Origin: BM714 sp964644525
Lineage (GTDB): Bacteria; Bacillota; Clostridia; Peptostreptococcales; BM714
Direction: 5' to 3'
DNA length: 6,822 nucleotides
NCBI GenBank assembly: GCA_964644525.1
Contig: CAZXWC010000086.1
Coordinates: 1-6,822, forward strand
Under the pieces are notes generated by a model that did not search any database, was not told the DNA's origin, and worked only from the letters and a program-made list of their open reading frames with translations. How positions within the stretch are numbered: position 1 is the stretch's first letter; every line of letters starts with the position of its first letter. Position numbers and translations under genes: made by a program. Below are positions 1 through 6,362 of the stretch, piece after piece.

Positions 1-222
1 GGCTCCCACTTGCACATTGCTCTTCTTCAAGAGATCCACAATTCCCCTTGCCTTCCTGGGATCAGCGTGAACCTCTTCATCCTCTTCCCCCGTGGTATTG
101 CCTATTGTCTTAACAAACTCGCAAAGATCCCCTTCAATTCTATATATATCGTATTGCTTGGCATCCCCAAAATGACGGGAAACAAATTTTACACCGTCGT
201 CCGTAGCGCAGGCCACTATCAT
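1..222 (-). CDS. NifB/NifX-type dinitrogenase iron-molybdenum cofactor-binding domain protein, 5' part only
   Basis: The first 74 codons of a minus-strand gene are present; the rest lies beyond the left edge. The protein opens with a beta strand (MIVACATDDG), then a conserved-looking SRHFG at residues 15-19 and a strand around QYDIYRIEG. This is the usual start of the small alpha/beta fold that binds iron-molybdenum cofactor precursors in NifX, VnfX and the NifB C-terminus. Stand-alone members are common in anaerobes that do not fix nitrogen, and their roles there are mostly unknown, so nitrogenase maturation should not be assumed. The ATG is chosen because AAAGGTGAG (231-239 on the opposite strand) lies at good distance; an in-frame GTG nine bases upstream sits almost on top of that site. 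The acidic stretch GEEDEEVH (residues 45-52) replaces the His-rich loop seen in some relatives. The gene is divergent from the pilin and has its own promoter. Confidence 0.8.
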   Translation of the reverse strand, partial: MIVACATDDGVKFVSRHFGDAKQYDIYRIEGDLCEFVKTIGNTTGEEDEEVHADPRKARGIVDLLKKSNVQVGA

Positions 223-288
223 TATATGCACTCACCTTTCTGTTGTAGTTGTTCTTTTGTTTCGAAAGCCCAATCCGTCACTACCCAA

Positions 289-318
289 AATATATACCCC
301 CACGAGGTAATTTGTCAA
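289..318 (-). promoter_or_regulatory. Sigma-A type promoter of the NifX-like gene
   Basis: On the minus strand a perfect -35 TTGACA (313-318) is followed by TATATT (289-294, spacer 18) or TATATA (291-296, spacer 16). Transcription would start about 60 bases upstream of the NifX-like ATG. The spacer is unusually G-rich (CGTGGGGG) and overlaps a dyad element. Confidence 0.65.
295..309. promoter_or_regulatory. Possible operator: GC-tract dyad in the NifX-like promoter spacer
   Basis: TACCCCCACGAGGTA is an imperfect dyad with matching TACC/GGTA ends around a C/G tract, lying between the -35 and -10 of the minus-strand promoter. From general knowledge, CsoR/RcnR/FrmR-family repressors, which respond to metals or reactive sulfur or aldehyde species, bind TA-flanked G/C tracts of this style. 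The symmetry is visible in the sequence; assignment to that family is inference and no such regulator gene is in the window. Confidence 0.3.
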
Positions 319-339
319 GCCATTCACTTCTTTTGTAAT

Positions 340-368
340 TTTACAAAGCATAGCTATGCATATATAAT
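340..368 (+). promoter_or_regulatory. Near-consensus sigma-A promoter of the pilin gene
   Basis: TTTACA (340-345) and a perfect TATAAT (363-368) are separated by exactly 17 bases. The start site would fall near 375, giving a 5' leader of about 33 bases ending in GGGAG (399-403), five bases before the pilin ATG. The -35 lies 21 bases from the -35 of the divergent minus promoter, so the two compete for the same short region. Confidence 0.75.
348..359. promoter_or_regulatory. Perfect 12-bp palindrome within the pilin promoter
   Basis: GCATAGCTATGC is a perfect palindrome placed wholly inside the -35/-10 spacer of the rightward promoter. A protein bound here would block RNA polymerase, so it is a candidate repressor operator. 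I do not recognise the motif as belonging to a specific regulator. Confidence 0.35.
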
Positions 369-408
369 GTAAAAAAGCTTTTAATTACATACAACACTGG
401 GAGAAAAA

Positions 409-1145
409 ATGAAAAAATCATGCATATTTAACAACAGAGCGTTCACATTAATTGAATTGATTGTTGTAATAGCAGTGATTTCAACACTTTCGGCAATTGC
501 AATCCCAAAGTTCGCCGGCATAGTTGAAAAGCAAGGCTTAGTTCAGACAAAACTTCGCTTCGCGTTCTCAACAACACAACAACTATTTATAAAATCAGCG
601 AAGATATCCACCATCAGGATGTCTTCAATGGTTTGAGCTCGGACGAGGACAGGATAAGCCTGCTCGTGGACAACAATTACTTGTATGAAGCCCCTTCCCT
701 TAAACAAACAGACGCCAGCTTCAAATGGCATGTGGATGACCAAATATGGAGGATCCACGTAGGCGATGAAATTGTTCCACTGAGCCCTCTAGGCAGCGAT
801 TTCGAAGAAATATCATCCGGAATGATAGCCTTGATAATAAGCAATTACGAGGACCAAGGCCATTACGGGCGTACCTGGGGAGACTACAGATATACCGATA
901 TAGGACTCGACCCCGATGATTGGAACAGTCCCATAAACCATATGATATACAAGCCAAAAGGAGAAACCATGCTTGTCACACCGGAAAGCGGCTATGAATT
1001 TCAAGTCGAGAATGAAGCCGGAGAAACAAAAACAGTCTGGAAAGGCTACAATCTTATATATGATACCGAAAGCGAAAACTGGTATTATCATTCCGTTAAT
1101 GAAAGCAACATAGTCGACATAGACACATTGAGAGTGACAAGTTAA
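409..1145 (+). pseudogene. Type IV pilin/pseudopilin with class III signal peptide, interrupted by a frameshift
   Basis: The N-terminus is a classic prepilin leader: a short basic head (MKKSCIFNNRA), then FTLIELIVVIAVISTLSAIA, with Phe at +1 and the conserved Glu at +5 of the mature protein. Ala rather than Gly precedes the expected prepilin-peptidase site. The hydrophobic helix would anchor the subunit in the membrane before assembly into a type IV pilus or related filament. After IPKFAGIVEKQGL the original frame meets TGA at 636-638, while the -1 frame continues without interruption from about 543 (SDKTSLRVLNNTTTIYKI...) to TAA at 1143-1145. A single missing base near 541-552 explains this; the restored protein is about 245 residues, with a helical spine and an aromatic-rich C-terminal domain (HYGRTWGDYRYTDIGLDPDD). 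No stops occur in the remaining 200 codons, so the lesion is recent, a sequencing error, or less likely programmed. GGGAG (399-403) supports the start. No other pilus gene is in the window. Confidence 0.85.
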
Positions 1146-1176
1146 ATGAACAGACCCTCAATAAATACAGATCCAT

Positions 1177-1206
1177 TCGAGACATCCTAGTGTGCAGCTG
1201 TCTCGA
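1177..1206. repeat. 8-bp inverted repeat between the convergent pilin and diguanylate cyclase genes
   Basis: TCGAGACA (1177-1184) and TGTCTCGA (1199-1206) form a perfect 8-bp stem with a 14-base loop, overlapping the stop codon of the minus-strand gene. It sits where a bidirectional terminator would be expected. Neither strand has a U-rich tail, so a conventional intrinsic terminator is not supported. No better terminator is visible in this gap. Confidence 0.4.
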
Positions 1207-2107
1207 CTCTGTTGCGTCCATTCATTTTTGCCTTGTACATTGCATTGTCTGCCGTTTTAATAATATGGTCAAAATCCATCCCCGGCCTTAAACCGCATAC
1301 GCCGAAACTGGCAGTAACAGACAGTTTTTCGCAGAATATTTTTGAATCCAAGGCCGAACGGATTCTCTCAGCTACCTGTACAGCATTTTCGATTGCTGTT
1401 TCGGAGCATATGACAAGAAACTCTTCCCCTCCCCATCTCCCAAATATATCTGTTTCTCGCAAAAGTTTTTTGCAAAGATTTGCCAAATCCTTGAGAACGG
1501 TGTCTCCAACGGTATGGCCATGTTTGTCATTTATGAGTTTGAAATGATCTATATCAAAAAAAACAACCGACAAATCTTTGTTGTAACGCCTGGATTTAAG
1601 AATTTCATACTTGAGCATTTCATCCAGTTTGTATCTGTTTTTAATGCCTGTCAGTTTATCTGTGCTCGACAAATATCTGAGCTCCAAGTTGAGTCGCTCA
1701 ATTTCCTTTTGATATGCAATCCTTTCCGTTATATCGTAACTCGAACCGGCCACTTCCACTACTTCCCCTTCAATTTCTATCGGGGATAAAATTGTCTCAA
1801 ACCAGACATCATCAAAAGCCGCCTCGTATTGCACAATTTCCCCTTTAAAGGCTCTCTCAAAATACTCCAAAGCCTGCCTGCTTCTTTCTTTGCCCAATAT
1901 CTCCTCAACAGTTTTTCCGCCTACTACCTCAGTGGTTAATTTGAATTTGTTTGGAATCTGCCCCTCATTCAGGAGATATATAATATCACCCGCCTCGTTT
2001 CTTGCCAGTCTGAATATATTGCTTTTGATGTTTTTAAGTGTAAATGCATAATTAGATAAGGCCTTTTCATATTCATCCTTTTTTTTCCTGAACTCACCTT
2101 TTTCCAT
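1187..2107 (-). CDS. PAS-GGDEF diguanylate cyclase (cytosolic)
   Basis: This is a 306-residue soluble sensor enzyme predicted to make cyclic-di-GMP from two GTP. After a charged N-terminal helix (1-25), a PAS domain spans about 27-130 and ends in the typical SSYDITER. A short helix (131-147) leads to the GGDEF domain (about 148-304), which begins STDKLTGIKNR. The metal-binding FFDIDHFK (D185) and LINDKHGH (N193, D194) are present, the active-site loop is GGEEF (226-230), an accepted active variant, and the domain ends with YKAK and GRNRV. RETD at 217-220, five residues before GGEEF, is a complete inhibitory I-site, so product feedback is expected. There is no membrane segment or signal peptide. 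GGAGGGG (2114-2120 on the opposite strand), six bases before the ATG, fixes the start. It follows the SLH gene after 104 bases, so it may be co-transcribed or have its own promoter. The PAS ligand cannot be told. Confidence 0.93.
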   Translation of the reverse strand: MEKGEFRKKKDEYEKALSNYAFTLKNIKSNIFRLARNEAGDIIYLLNEGQIPNKFKLTTEVVGGKTVEEILGKERSRQALEYFERAFKGEIVQYEAAFDDVWFETILSPIEIEGEVVEVAGSSYDITERIAYQKEIERLNLELRYLSSTDKLTGIKNRYKLDEMLKYEILKSRRYNKDLSVVFFDIDHFKLINDKHGHTVGDTVLKDLANLCKKLLRETDIFGRWGGEEFLVICSETAIENAVQVAERIRSALDSKIFCEKLSVTASFGVCGLRPGMDFDHIIKTADNAMYKAKMNGRNRVETAAH

Positions 2108-2139
2108 TCAAGACCCCTCCAAATATCCTATTATTCTTA

Positions 2140-2161
2140 CTTAAATTTATTTGCTTAAATT
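2140..2161. repeat. Two direct copies of an 8-mer upstream of the PAS-GGDEF gene
   Basis: CTTAAATT occurs at 2140-2147 and again at 2154-2161, a 14-base period, in the AT-rich gap before the diguanylate cyclase at 1187-2107. It could be a tandem regulator-binding site, or chance in AT-rich DNA. No convincing -35/-10 pair or terminator was found in the 104-base gap. Confidence 0.3.
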
Positions 2162-2211
2162 GAATGGTTCATTTTTCCATTAAAATATGAGACCCTGCTT
2201 CCTTTGACCTG

Positions 2212-3192
2212 CTATGGTATGACTGTTATAAGCACATTAACAACTGCAGTGTGCCTTCCGTCCGATACCGTAACTTCCAAAGTTTCTTTTGACTCCTTAT
2301 TGACAGCTCGCGATGTATACGAGGCTGTTCCATCGCTCTTGATTACCACCATTCCAAGATCCGTTTCAATTGTTCCTGTTTGACCATTTACTGAAACAAC
2401 TATCAGTTCGTCATTATCGGGATCTTCTGCAAGCTCATCCGCCCTCATGTTGTCGTAGGTCTTGAGGGCTTTAAAATCACTGCCCACATAGGGGTCGGCC
2501 TTGGCTGTCGGAGCTCTGTTGTAAGCGCTTCCGCTTGACTGGCCTGAAAGGACATATGCGTTGTGGAGCCTGTATGCCAAAAGGATGCTCTGCTCGATTG
2601 TTGTAGTCCCCAATGGGTCTATGCGGCCAAATCCAACTCCGTTCATCACTTCGAGAGAATTGGCTTTTTTTATGTCTTTAATTGCCCAAGATGAAATTTC
2701 GGCCTCATCGGCAAATGTAATACCATTTGCATCCGCCGAAGCTTCATAGTCCATGCCCGTCAATTCATCCAGCTTTCGGGCGGCGCGCATCATCATTACA
2801 GCCACCTGTTCTCTGGTGATAAAGGCATCGGGGGCAAACTCAGTCGAACTTGTTCCCTTTACAATGCCCATCTGAAACGCCTTTACTATGGCTGTATCCT
2901 CCGTGTCATAAAAAGGATTGGAAATTTCAACATCAATGGATGTCCCAACCGTCTCCTCCACCATGTTTACAATCATGCGGCAAAAGAGCCCTCTCGTGAT
3001 TTCTGCCTGAAAATTGTCGTCAGCATCCCCTATTACAAGGTTTGCAGCTCTTGCTGAATCCACTTCGGCACTCGCCCAAGCGCTAGGTCCCCCGGCCCCG
3101 TAAGCTGCGGGCGCAAAAATCGACAGGCAAAGCGCTACGGAAAGAAAGACCGCCATGCATCTGAAATTATTCCTTTTCTTTTCTTCTTTCAT
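2212..3192 (-). CDS. Secreted SLH-domain protein with a C-terminal cadherin-like domain
   Basis: This is a 326-residue predicted surface protein. A Sec signal peptide is clear: basic head (KEEKKRNNFR), hydrophobic core (MAVFLSVALCLSIFAPAA) and probable cleavage near AYG/A, residues 30-33. Three S-layer homology units follow: a degenerate one at about 38-80 (ITRGLFCRMIV), a typical one at 93-139 (PFYDTEDTAIVKAFQMGIVKG, then ITREQVAVMMMRA) and a third at 158-209 (FADEAEISSWAIKDIKKA, then TIEQSILLAYRL). SLH triplets usually bind secondary cell-wall polysaccharide outside the cell. A Ser/Gly linker (216-226) leads to a beta-rich domain (228-326) with NRAPTAKAD, EDPDNDELIVVSV, DGTASY and TVSDGRH, matching the bacterial cadherin-like/Big family. 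This domain may bind calcium or a partner. The ribosome-binding site is weak: GGGG lies 12-13 bases upstream and there is no better in-frame start. The gene begins 33 bases after the HD-GYP gene, implying co-transcription with c-di-GMP enzymes. The partner or adhesive target is unknown. Confidence 0.88.
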   Translation of the reverse strand: MKEEKKRNNFRCMAVFLSVALCLSIFAPAAYGAGGPSAWASAEVDSARAANLVIGDADDNFQAEITRGLFCRMIVNMVEETVGTSIDVEISNPFYDTEDTAIVKAFQMGIVKGTSSTEFAPDAFITREQVAVMMMRAARKLDELTGMDYEASADANGITFADEAEISSWAIKDIKKANSLEVMNGVGFGRIDPLGTTTIEQSILLAYRLHNAYVLSGQSSGSAYNRAPTAKADPYVGSDFKALKTYDNMRADELAEDPDNDELIVVSVNGQTGTIETDLGMVVIKSDGTASYTSRAVNKESKETLEVTVSDGRHTAVVNVLITVIP

Positions 3193-3225
3193 ATCAATAA
3201 ACAGCCCCTTTTTGTTTTTTGCTTT

Positions 3226-4821
3226 CTATTCATACCTCTTCAAGAAAACCTTTACGATATCGGGATCAAATTGGTCTCCTGAATGCTTTATAAGTTCATC
3301 TATGGCCTTTTGCTCAGTCATAGGCGCCCTGTAGGATCTTTCTGATGTCATGGCTTCAAAAGCGTCTGCTACAGAAAGGATTCTCGATTCCAAAGGAATT
3401 TCATCGCCAGCAAGCCGATTGGGATATCCCTTTCCATCCCATCTCTCATGATGGGACAATATGAATCGGGCTATGTCTTTTAAAGCATAGCTTGATTTCA
3501 TTATTCTGTAGGCAGTTACAGGATGGTCCTTTATCTGATCATACTCTAGATCTGTAAGCTTTCCTTTTTTATTTAGAATTTCTCTTGGTACAATTAGTTT
3601 TCCAATGTCGTGAAGGAGACCCGCCCAGTAAATGCTTTTGACTGTTTTTTTATCCAATTTCAAGGATTCGGCAATTTCTTTGGAATAATTTGCCACCTTT
3701 TCAGAATGACCCTTTGTGTAGGGGTCATATATCTCCATAAATTCTACCAGCGAGAAAATGATGTCCTTCATGTATCGGGATTGCAAGTCTGTGTATTCGC
3801 GATTAAGGTAATAAGTCTTGATTAATGTTTTAAAGCTTTGGGCCAAATTTATAAAATGCTCTTGGTCAAGCAAAAGCCTTTCAGAGTCGTACTCAAGAAC
3901 AATGCCAACGCAACCCGAACCATCTGCAGAAACAGTAATAATCAGGGATTTGTTGAATCCATCCATCAAATCGTCAACCACTGCTATTTTATCAATTGTA
4001 ATGCTTTCAAAAGCCTTTACAAGCTGCATCTCCTCTATTTCTTCTTCTGCAAAGCCCTTGATTCCAACAATGTCGACGGATTTTTCATTAAGTATTGCAA
4101 TAAAACTCTTGTCTACCCATATGCACAAATCTGTAAAACTGCTAAAAACAGACTTAAGAAAATGGCGGTCGGATTTATAATGGTTGTTCAGAATCATCTG
4201 TCCGTATTCTATGGTATTCTGAACTTGTGAAACAAGTAAAAAATTCTCATTTTCCTTATGGTTTATATTGTCATTCAAAATAGCTTCCTGATCCTTCAAC
4301 CTTTGAGTATTTTCATAAATTTGTTTGCGGGTATTGTAATTTGTATATGTAAAAACAATGCAGAGGAATATTATATTCAAGTAGGAAATAAAGAAAATCA
4401 AAAATTGCAAGTCCGTCTTGTACAAAAGACCAGCTGAAATTGCAAGCATGGCAAACATATAAATTTTAATGGCATCCCCCCGTGAATATATAAAAAAATA
4501 TGAAGAGCAAAACAATATAGAAATAAGCGGAGTGTGAGACATTACGCGATCCGGAAATACAAACATGCGCAAAATGCCCCATAATATAAGAAGCAGAATG
4601 AAGGAATGGAACAAGCATTTGCTTGCTTTTAAATTATTTGCGCCCCACCAAAATAAGACACTTATCAACAAAAGTCCAAAATGATATATTTGTATTATCC
4701 GGTCGTCCCTGATAGCAAAGGACATGGCAAGCATGATTGCAGAAACAATCACTATATACGGCGCTATTTTTTTATATGAGTCATGATTATCTTTGACTAT
4801 AAAGCTTTCAAAGGATTCCAT
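3226..4821 (-). CDS. Membrane-bound HD-GYP cyclic-di-GMP phosphodiesterase
   Basis: This is a 531-residue protein predicted to hydrolyse c-di-GMP. The N-terminal third has about six hydrophobic segments (roughly 20-37, 43-58, 70-89, 98-113, 118-134, 138-160), resembling an integral-membrane sensor of unknown ligand. A helical, probably coiled-coil stretch (165-212) leads to a GAF-like alpha/beta region (about 217-340). The HD-GYP domain occupies about 345-531 with the full set of motifs: GHSEKV (H372), HDIGK (404-408), DHP (432-434), HHERWDGKGYP (457-467, containing GYP) and VADAFEAMTSERSYR (482-496). All expected metal and signature residues seem intact, so activity is likely. The start is limited by an in-frame TAG just upstream; the ribosome-binding site is poor (GGATAGGA ends one base before the ATG), suggesting translation partly coupled to the gene ending 34 bases before. 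It lies between a diguanylate cyclase and the SLH surface-protein gene. Confidence 0.93.
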   Translation of the reverse strand: MESFESFIVKDNHDSYKKIAPYIVIVSAIMLAMSFAIRDDRIIQIYHFGLLLISVLFWWGANNLKASKCLFHSFILLLILWGILRMFVFPDRVMSHTPLISILFCSSYFFIYSRGDAIKIYMFAMLAISAGLLYKTDLQFLIFFISYLNIIFLCIVFTYTNYNTRKQIYENTQRLKDQEAILNDNINHKENENFLLVSQVQNTIEYGQMILNNHYKSDRHFLKSVFSSFTDLCIWVDKSFIAILNEKSVDIVGIKGFAEEEIEEMQLVKAFESITIDKIAVVDDLMDGFNKSLIITVSADGSGCVGIVLEYDSERLLLDQEHFINLAQSFKTLIKTYYLNREYTDLQSRYMKDIIFSLVEFMEIYDPYTKGHSEKVANYSKEIAESLKLDKKTVKSIYWAGLLHDIGKLIVPREILNKKGKLTDLEYDQIKDHPVTAYRIMKSSYALKDIARFILSHHERWDGKGYPNRLAGDEIPLESRILSVADAFEAMTSERSYRAPMTEQKAIDELIKHSGDQFDPDIVKVFLKRYE

Positions 4822-4845
4822 TTCCTATCCACACCATACCCTTCA

Positions 4846-4891
4846 GCCAAGGCGCTCAATATGCCACCCTGTTTCTTCCGCCAGCCTTGGC
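4846..4891 (-). repeat. Intercistronic inverted repeat across the stop codon of the PAS-PAS-GGDEF gene
   Basis: GCCAAGGC (4846-4853) and GCCTTGGC (4884-4891) are perfect 8-bp inverted copies separated by 30 bases, and the stop codon lies in the loop. In the minus-strand mRNA this gives a GC-rich stem just before the HD-GYP start. No U-tract follows, so it looks more like an mRNA processing or stability element than a terminator, if it is functional at all. Confidence 0.3.
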
Positions 4892-6136
4892 CTCATACAT
4901 TTTTTTATCCACTTCCACCAACAAGTCATCCATTGTATTTTCCGCACTTATCTGCAAGACCCCAATGCTGACAGTTATTTGGGGAATACCCTGCAAATTT
5001 GCTTCCTCTGTCACCCTTCTTAGCCGCTCGGCAATCCTGACCGCCCCATCCAAATCGGTATCCGGCAAAAGGACTATAAATTCCTCTCCGCCAAAGCGCG
5101 CGAAAATATCTGAAATCCTGAATTCACCAGAACATATATTGGCAAACTCGCTCAATACCCTGTCCCCTATTGAATGGCCATAAGTATCATTAACCCTCTT
5201 GAAACAGTCAATGTCCAGCATCAGAAGTGAGAGGGGTTTTGCATTACGATTTTGCCTGGCCAGCTCGCTCTCGAATCTTTTCATGAATTGCCTTCTGTTG
5301 CACAAACCTGTCAGCTCGTCCGTCGAAACCAGTTTTTCCAGTTTTTCCTCTGCCATTTTCCTTTGAGTTATGTCCTCTACCGTCCATACCACTCCCAAAT
5401 CCAAGTCAGGCAGATTGCTTTTGTCTACAGCCCTTCCAGCTGTATTAACCCATATGACATCCCCATTTTTGCGTATCATTTTGTACTCAATGGAGTTCGT
5501 GCTATGGTTGATAAGCTGATCATAATACTTTTCCTCAAATTCCATAAATTTTTCATGACTCAGGTGAAACATTTCCACGGTTTTTCCTACAATTTCATCC
5601 GGACTGTCATATCCCATTATTTCTACAAATCTTTGATTAACTCTTTTAACAATCCGGTCTTTCTGAAAATAGATTATACCGGTCATGGAATTGGAAAAAA
5701 TCGCATCAAGCTCCCCGTGGGCCTGCTTTAGTTTATTATTGGCCTTAACTATGTCCGAGATATCCTCAATTATCCATACTATTCCCTTGGTCAAGTCACT
5801 AGGATCAGAAGTGTCGATTGCTTTGCCTGAAACTGTGCAATAAATTCTTTTGCCGCTCTTGTGTTTGAAAACCTGTTCAGTCTTTACTTTCTTTCCGCTC
5901 AAGATATTATCCTGATATTGCTGTCCAAAGTTATTGTAGTCCTCATCCGAAAAATACAATTTCCTAATATCAATATTTAAAAGCTCTTCTTGCATATATC
6001 CGGAAATCTCCAGCGCGCGATGATTAATATACTTGATAGACCGTTTTTCGTCCACAACAATAATTCCAAAAAGATTGTTGTTGTAAATTGCCTTGAAAAT
6101 ATCGGCGTTTTTAGTCATTCCATTATCTTTGTACAT
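4856..6136 (-). CDS. PAS-PAS-GGDEF diguanylate cyclase (cytosolic)
   Basis: This 426-residue soluble protein is predicted to synthesise c-di-GMP. PAS1 spans about 11-130 (AIYNNNLFGIIVVDE, then IIEDIS) and PAS2 about 143-260 (AIFSNSMTGIIYFQKD, then TVEDITQRK). The two share a spaced pattern, G-x-A-x-D-x-S then D-L-x-x-G-x-V-W-x-x-E-D-I, 130 residues apart, indicating tandem duplication. A short helical linker precedes the GGDEF domain (about 268-424): STDELTGLCNRR, LMLDIDCFK (D308), RVNDTYGHS (N316, D317) and GGEEF at 349-353. RISD at 340-343, five residues before GGEEF, is a complete inhibitory I-site. The domain ends with MYEAKAGGRNRV. There is no membrane segment. AAAGGTGG seven bases upstream supports the first ATG. 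This is the first gene of the four-gene run and is followed after 34 bases by the HD-GYP phosphodiesterase, so opposing activities are probably co-expressed. The PAS ligands cannot be inferred. Confidence 0.94.
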   Translation of the reverse strand: MYKDNGMTKNADIFKAIYNNNLFGIIVVDEKRSIKYINHRALEISGYMQEELLNIDIRKLYFSDEDYNNFGQQYQDNILSGKKVKTEQVFKHKSGKRIYCTVSGKAIDTSDPSDLTKGIVWIIEDISDIVKANNKLKQAHGELDAIFSNSMTGIIYFQKDRIVKRVNQRFVEIMGYDSPDEIVGKTVEMFHLSHEKFMEFEEKYYDQLINHSTNSIEYKMIRKNGDVIWVNTAGRAVDKSNLPDLDLGVVWTVEDITQRKMAEEKLEKLVSTDELTGLCNRRQFMKRFESELARQNRNAKPLSLLMLDIDCFKRVNDTYGHSIGDRVLSEFANICSGEFRISDIFARFGGEEFIVLLPDTDLDGAVRIAERLRRVTEEANLQGIPQITVSIGVLQISAENTMDDLLVEVDKKMYEAKAGGRNRVAY

Positions 6137-6160
6137 TAAAATTCCACCTTTGAATTTTGT

Positions 6161-6354
6161 ATCTGCTGATAATATAAAAAATCTTCCGTTTTATTGGAAT
6201 TTATTAGAAATTTCTCTATTTATATCAATCATGGTATTTAAAGTTGTTTGACTCCCATTGTTGCAAATTTTCAATAATTCCCTTATGTGTTACTTCTATA
6301 TAAAATCAGAATTTCCTTGTTTTTCCCAAGATATGCGGCTTGTCATCAGCAGAT
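6161..6354. repeat. 10-bp inverted repeat bracketing a 194-bp AT-rich segment
   Basis: ATCTGCTGAT (6161-6170) and ATCAGCAGAT (6345-6354) are exact inverted copies enclosing 174 bases just upstream of the PAS-PAS-GGDEF gene. The arrangement recalls terminal repeats of a very small non-coding element, but no target-site duplication flanks it. It could equally be paired regulator sites. The cluster's candidate promoters lie inside. Confidence 0.35.
6171..6228 (-). promoter_or_regulatory. Candidate promoters of the c-di-GMP gene cluster
   Basis: Two weak sigma-A type candidates lie upstream of the 6136 start on the minus strand. One is TTCCAA (6194-6199) with a 17-base spacer and TATATT (6171-6176). 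The other is TTGATA (6223-6228) with a 16-base spacer and TAATAA (6201-6206). Neither is near consensus on both elements. No SigD (flagellar) type promoter was recognised. Confidence 0.3.
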
Positions 6355-6362
6355 TTATTTCT

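Noticed and set aside
10..372. 120-codon plus-strand open frame over the left edge.
   Set aside because: It is antisense to the NifX-like gene and crosses both promoters; no ribosome-binding site and no recognisable domain.
223..408. Cyclic-di-GMP riboswitch (GEMM-I or GEMM-II) upstream of the pilin or in 6137-6822.
   Set aside because: Such switches often precede pilin and surface genes, but the conserved CACGCACAGGGCAAACC-type core was not found on either strand, and the pilin leader is only about 33 bases.
541..560. Programmed -1 frameshift in the pilin gene at the A-AAA run (549-552).
   Set aside because: Only one tRNA could re-pair; there is no canonical X-XXY-YYZ heptamer and no obvious downstream pseudoknot. 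A deletion or sequencing error is simpler.
2108..2211. Intrinsic terminator after the SLH gene.
   Set aside because: Only a 5-bp AATGG/CCATT pair (2163-2180) is visible, with no GC-rich stem or proper U-tract.
1212..5731. Several plus-strand open frames of 60-160 codons (for example 1212-1547, 3838-4230, 5252-5731).
   Set aside because: All are antisense to strongly supported minus-strand c-di-GMP genes, rich in Phe/Ile/Ser/Cys as expected of shadows, and without ribosome-binding sites.
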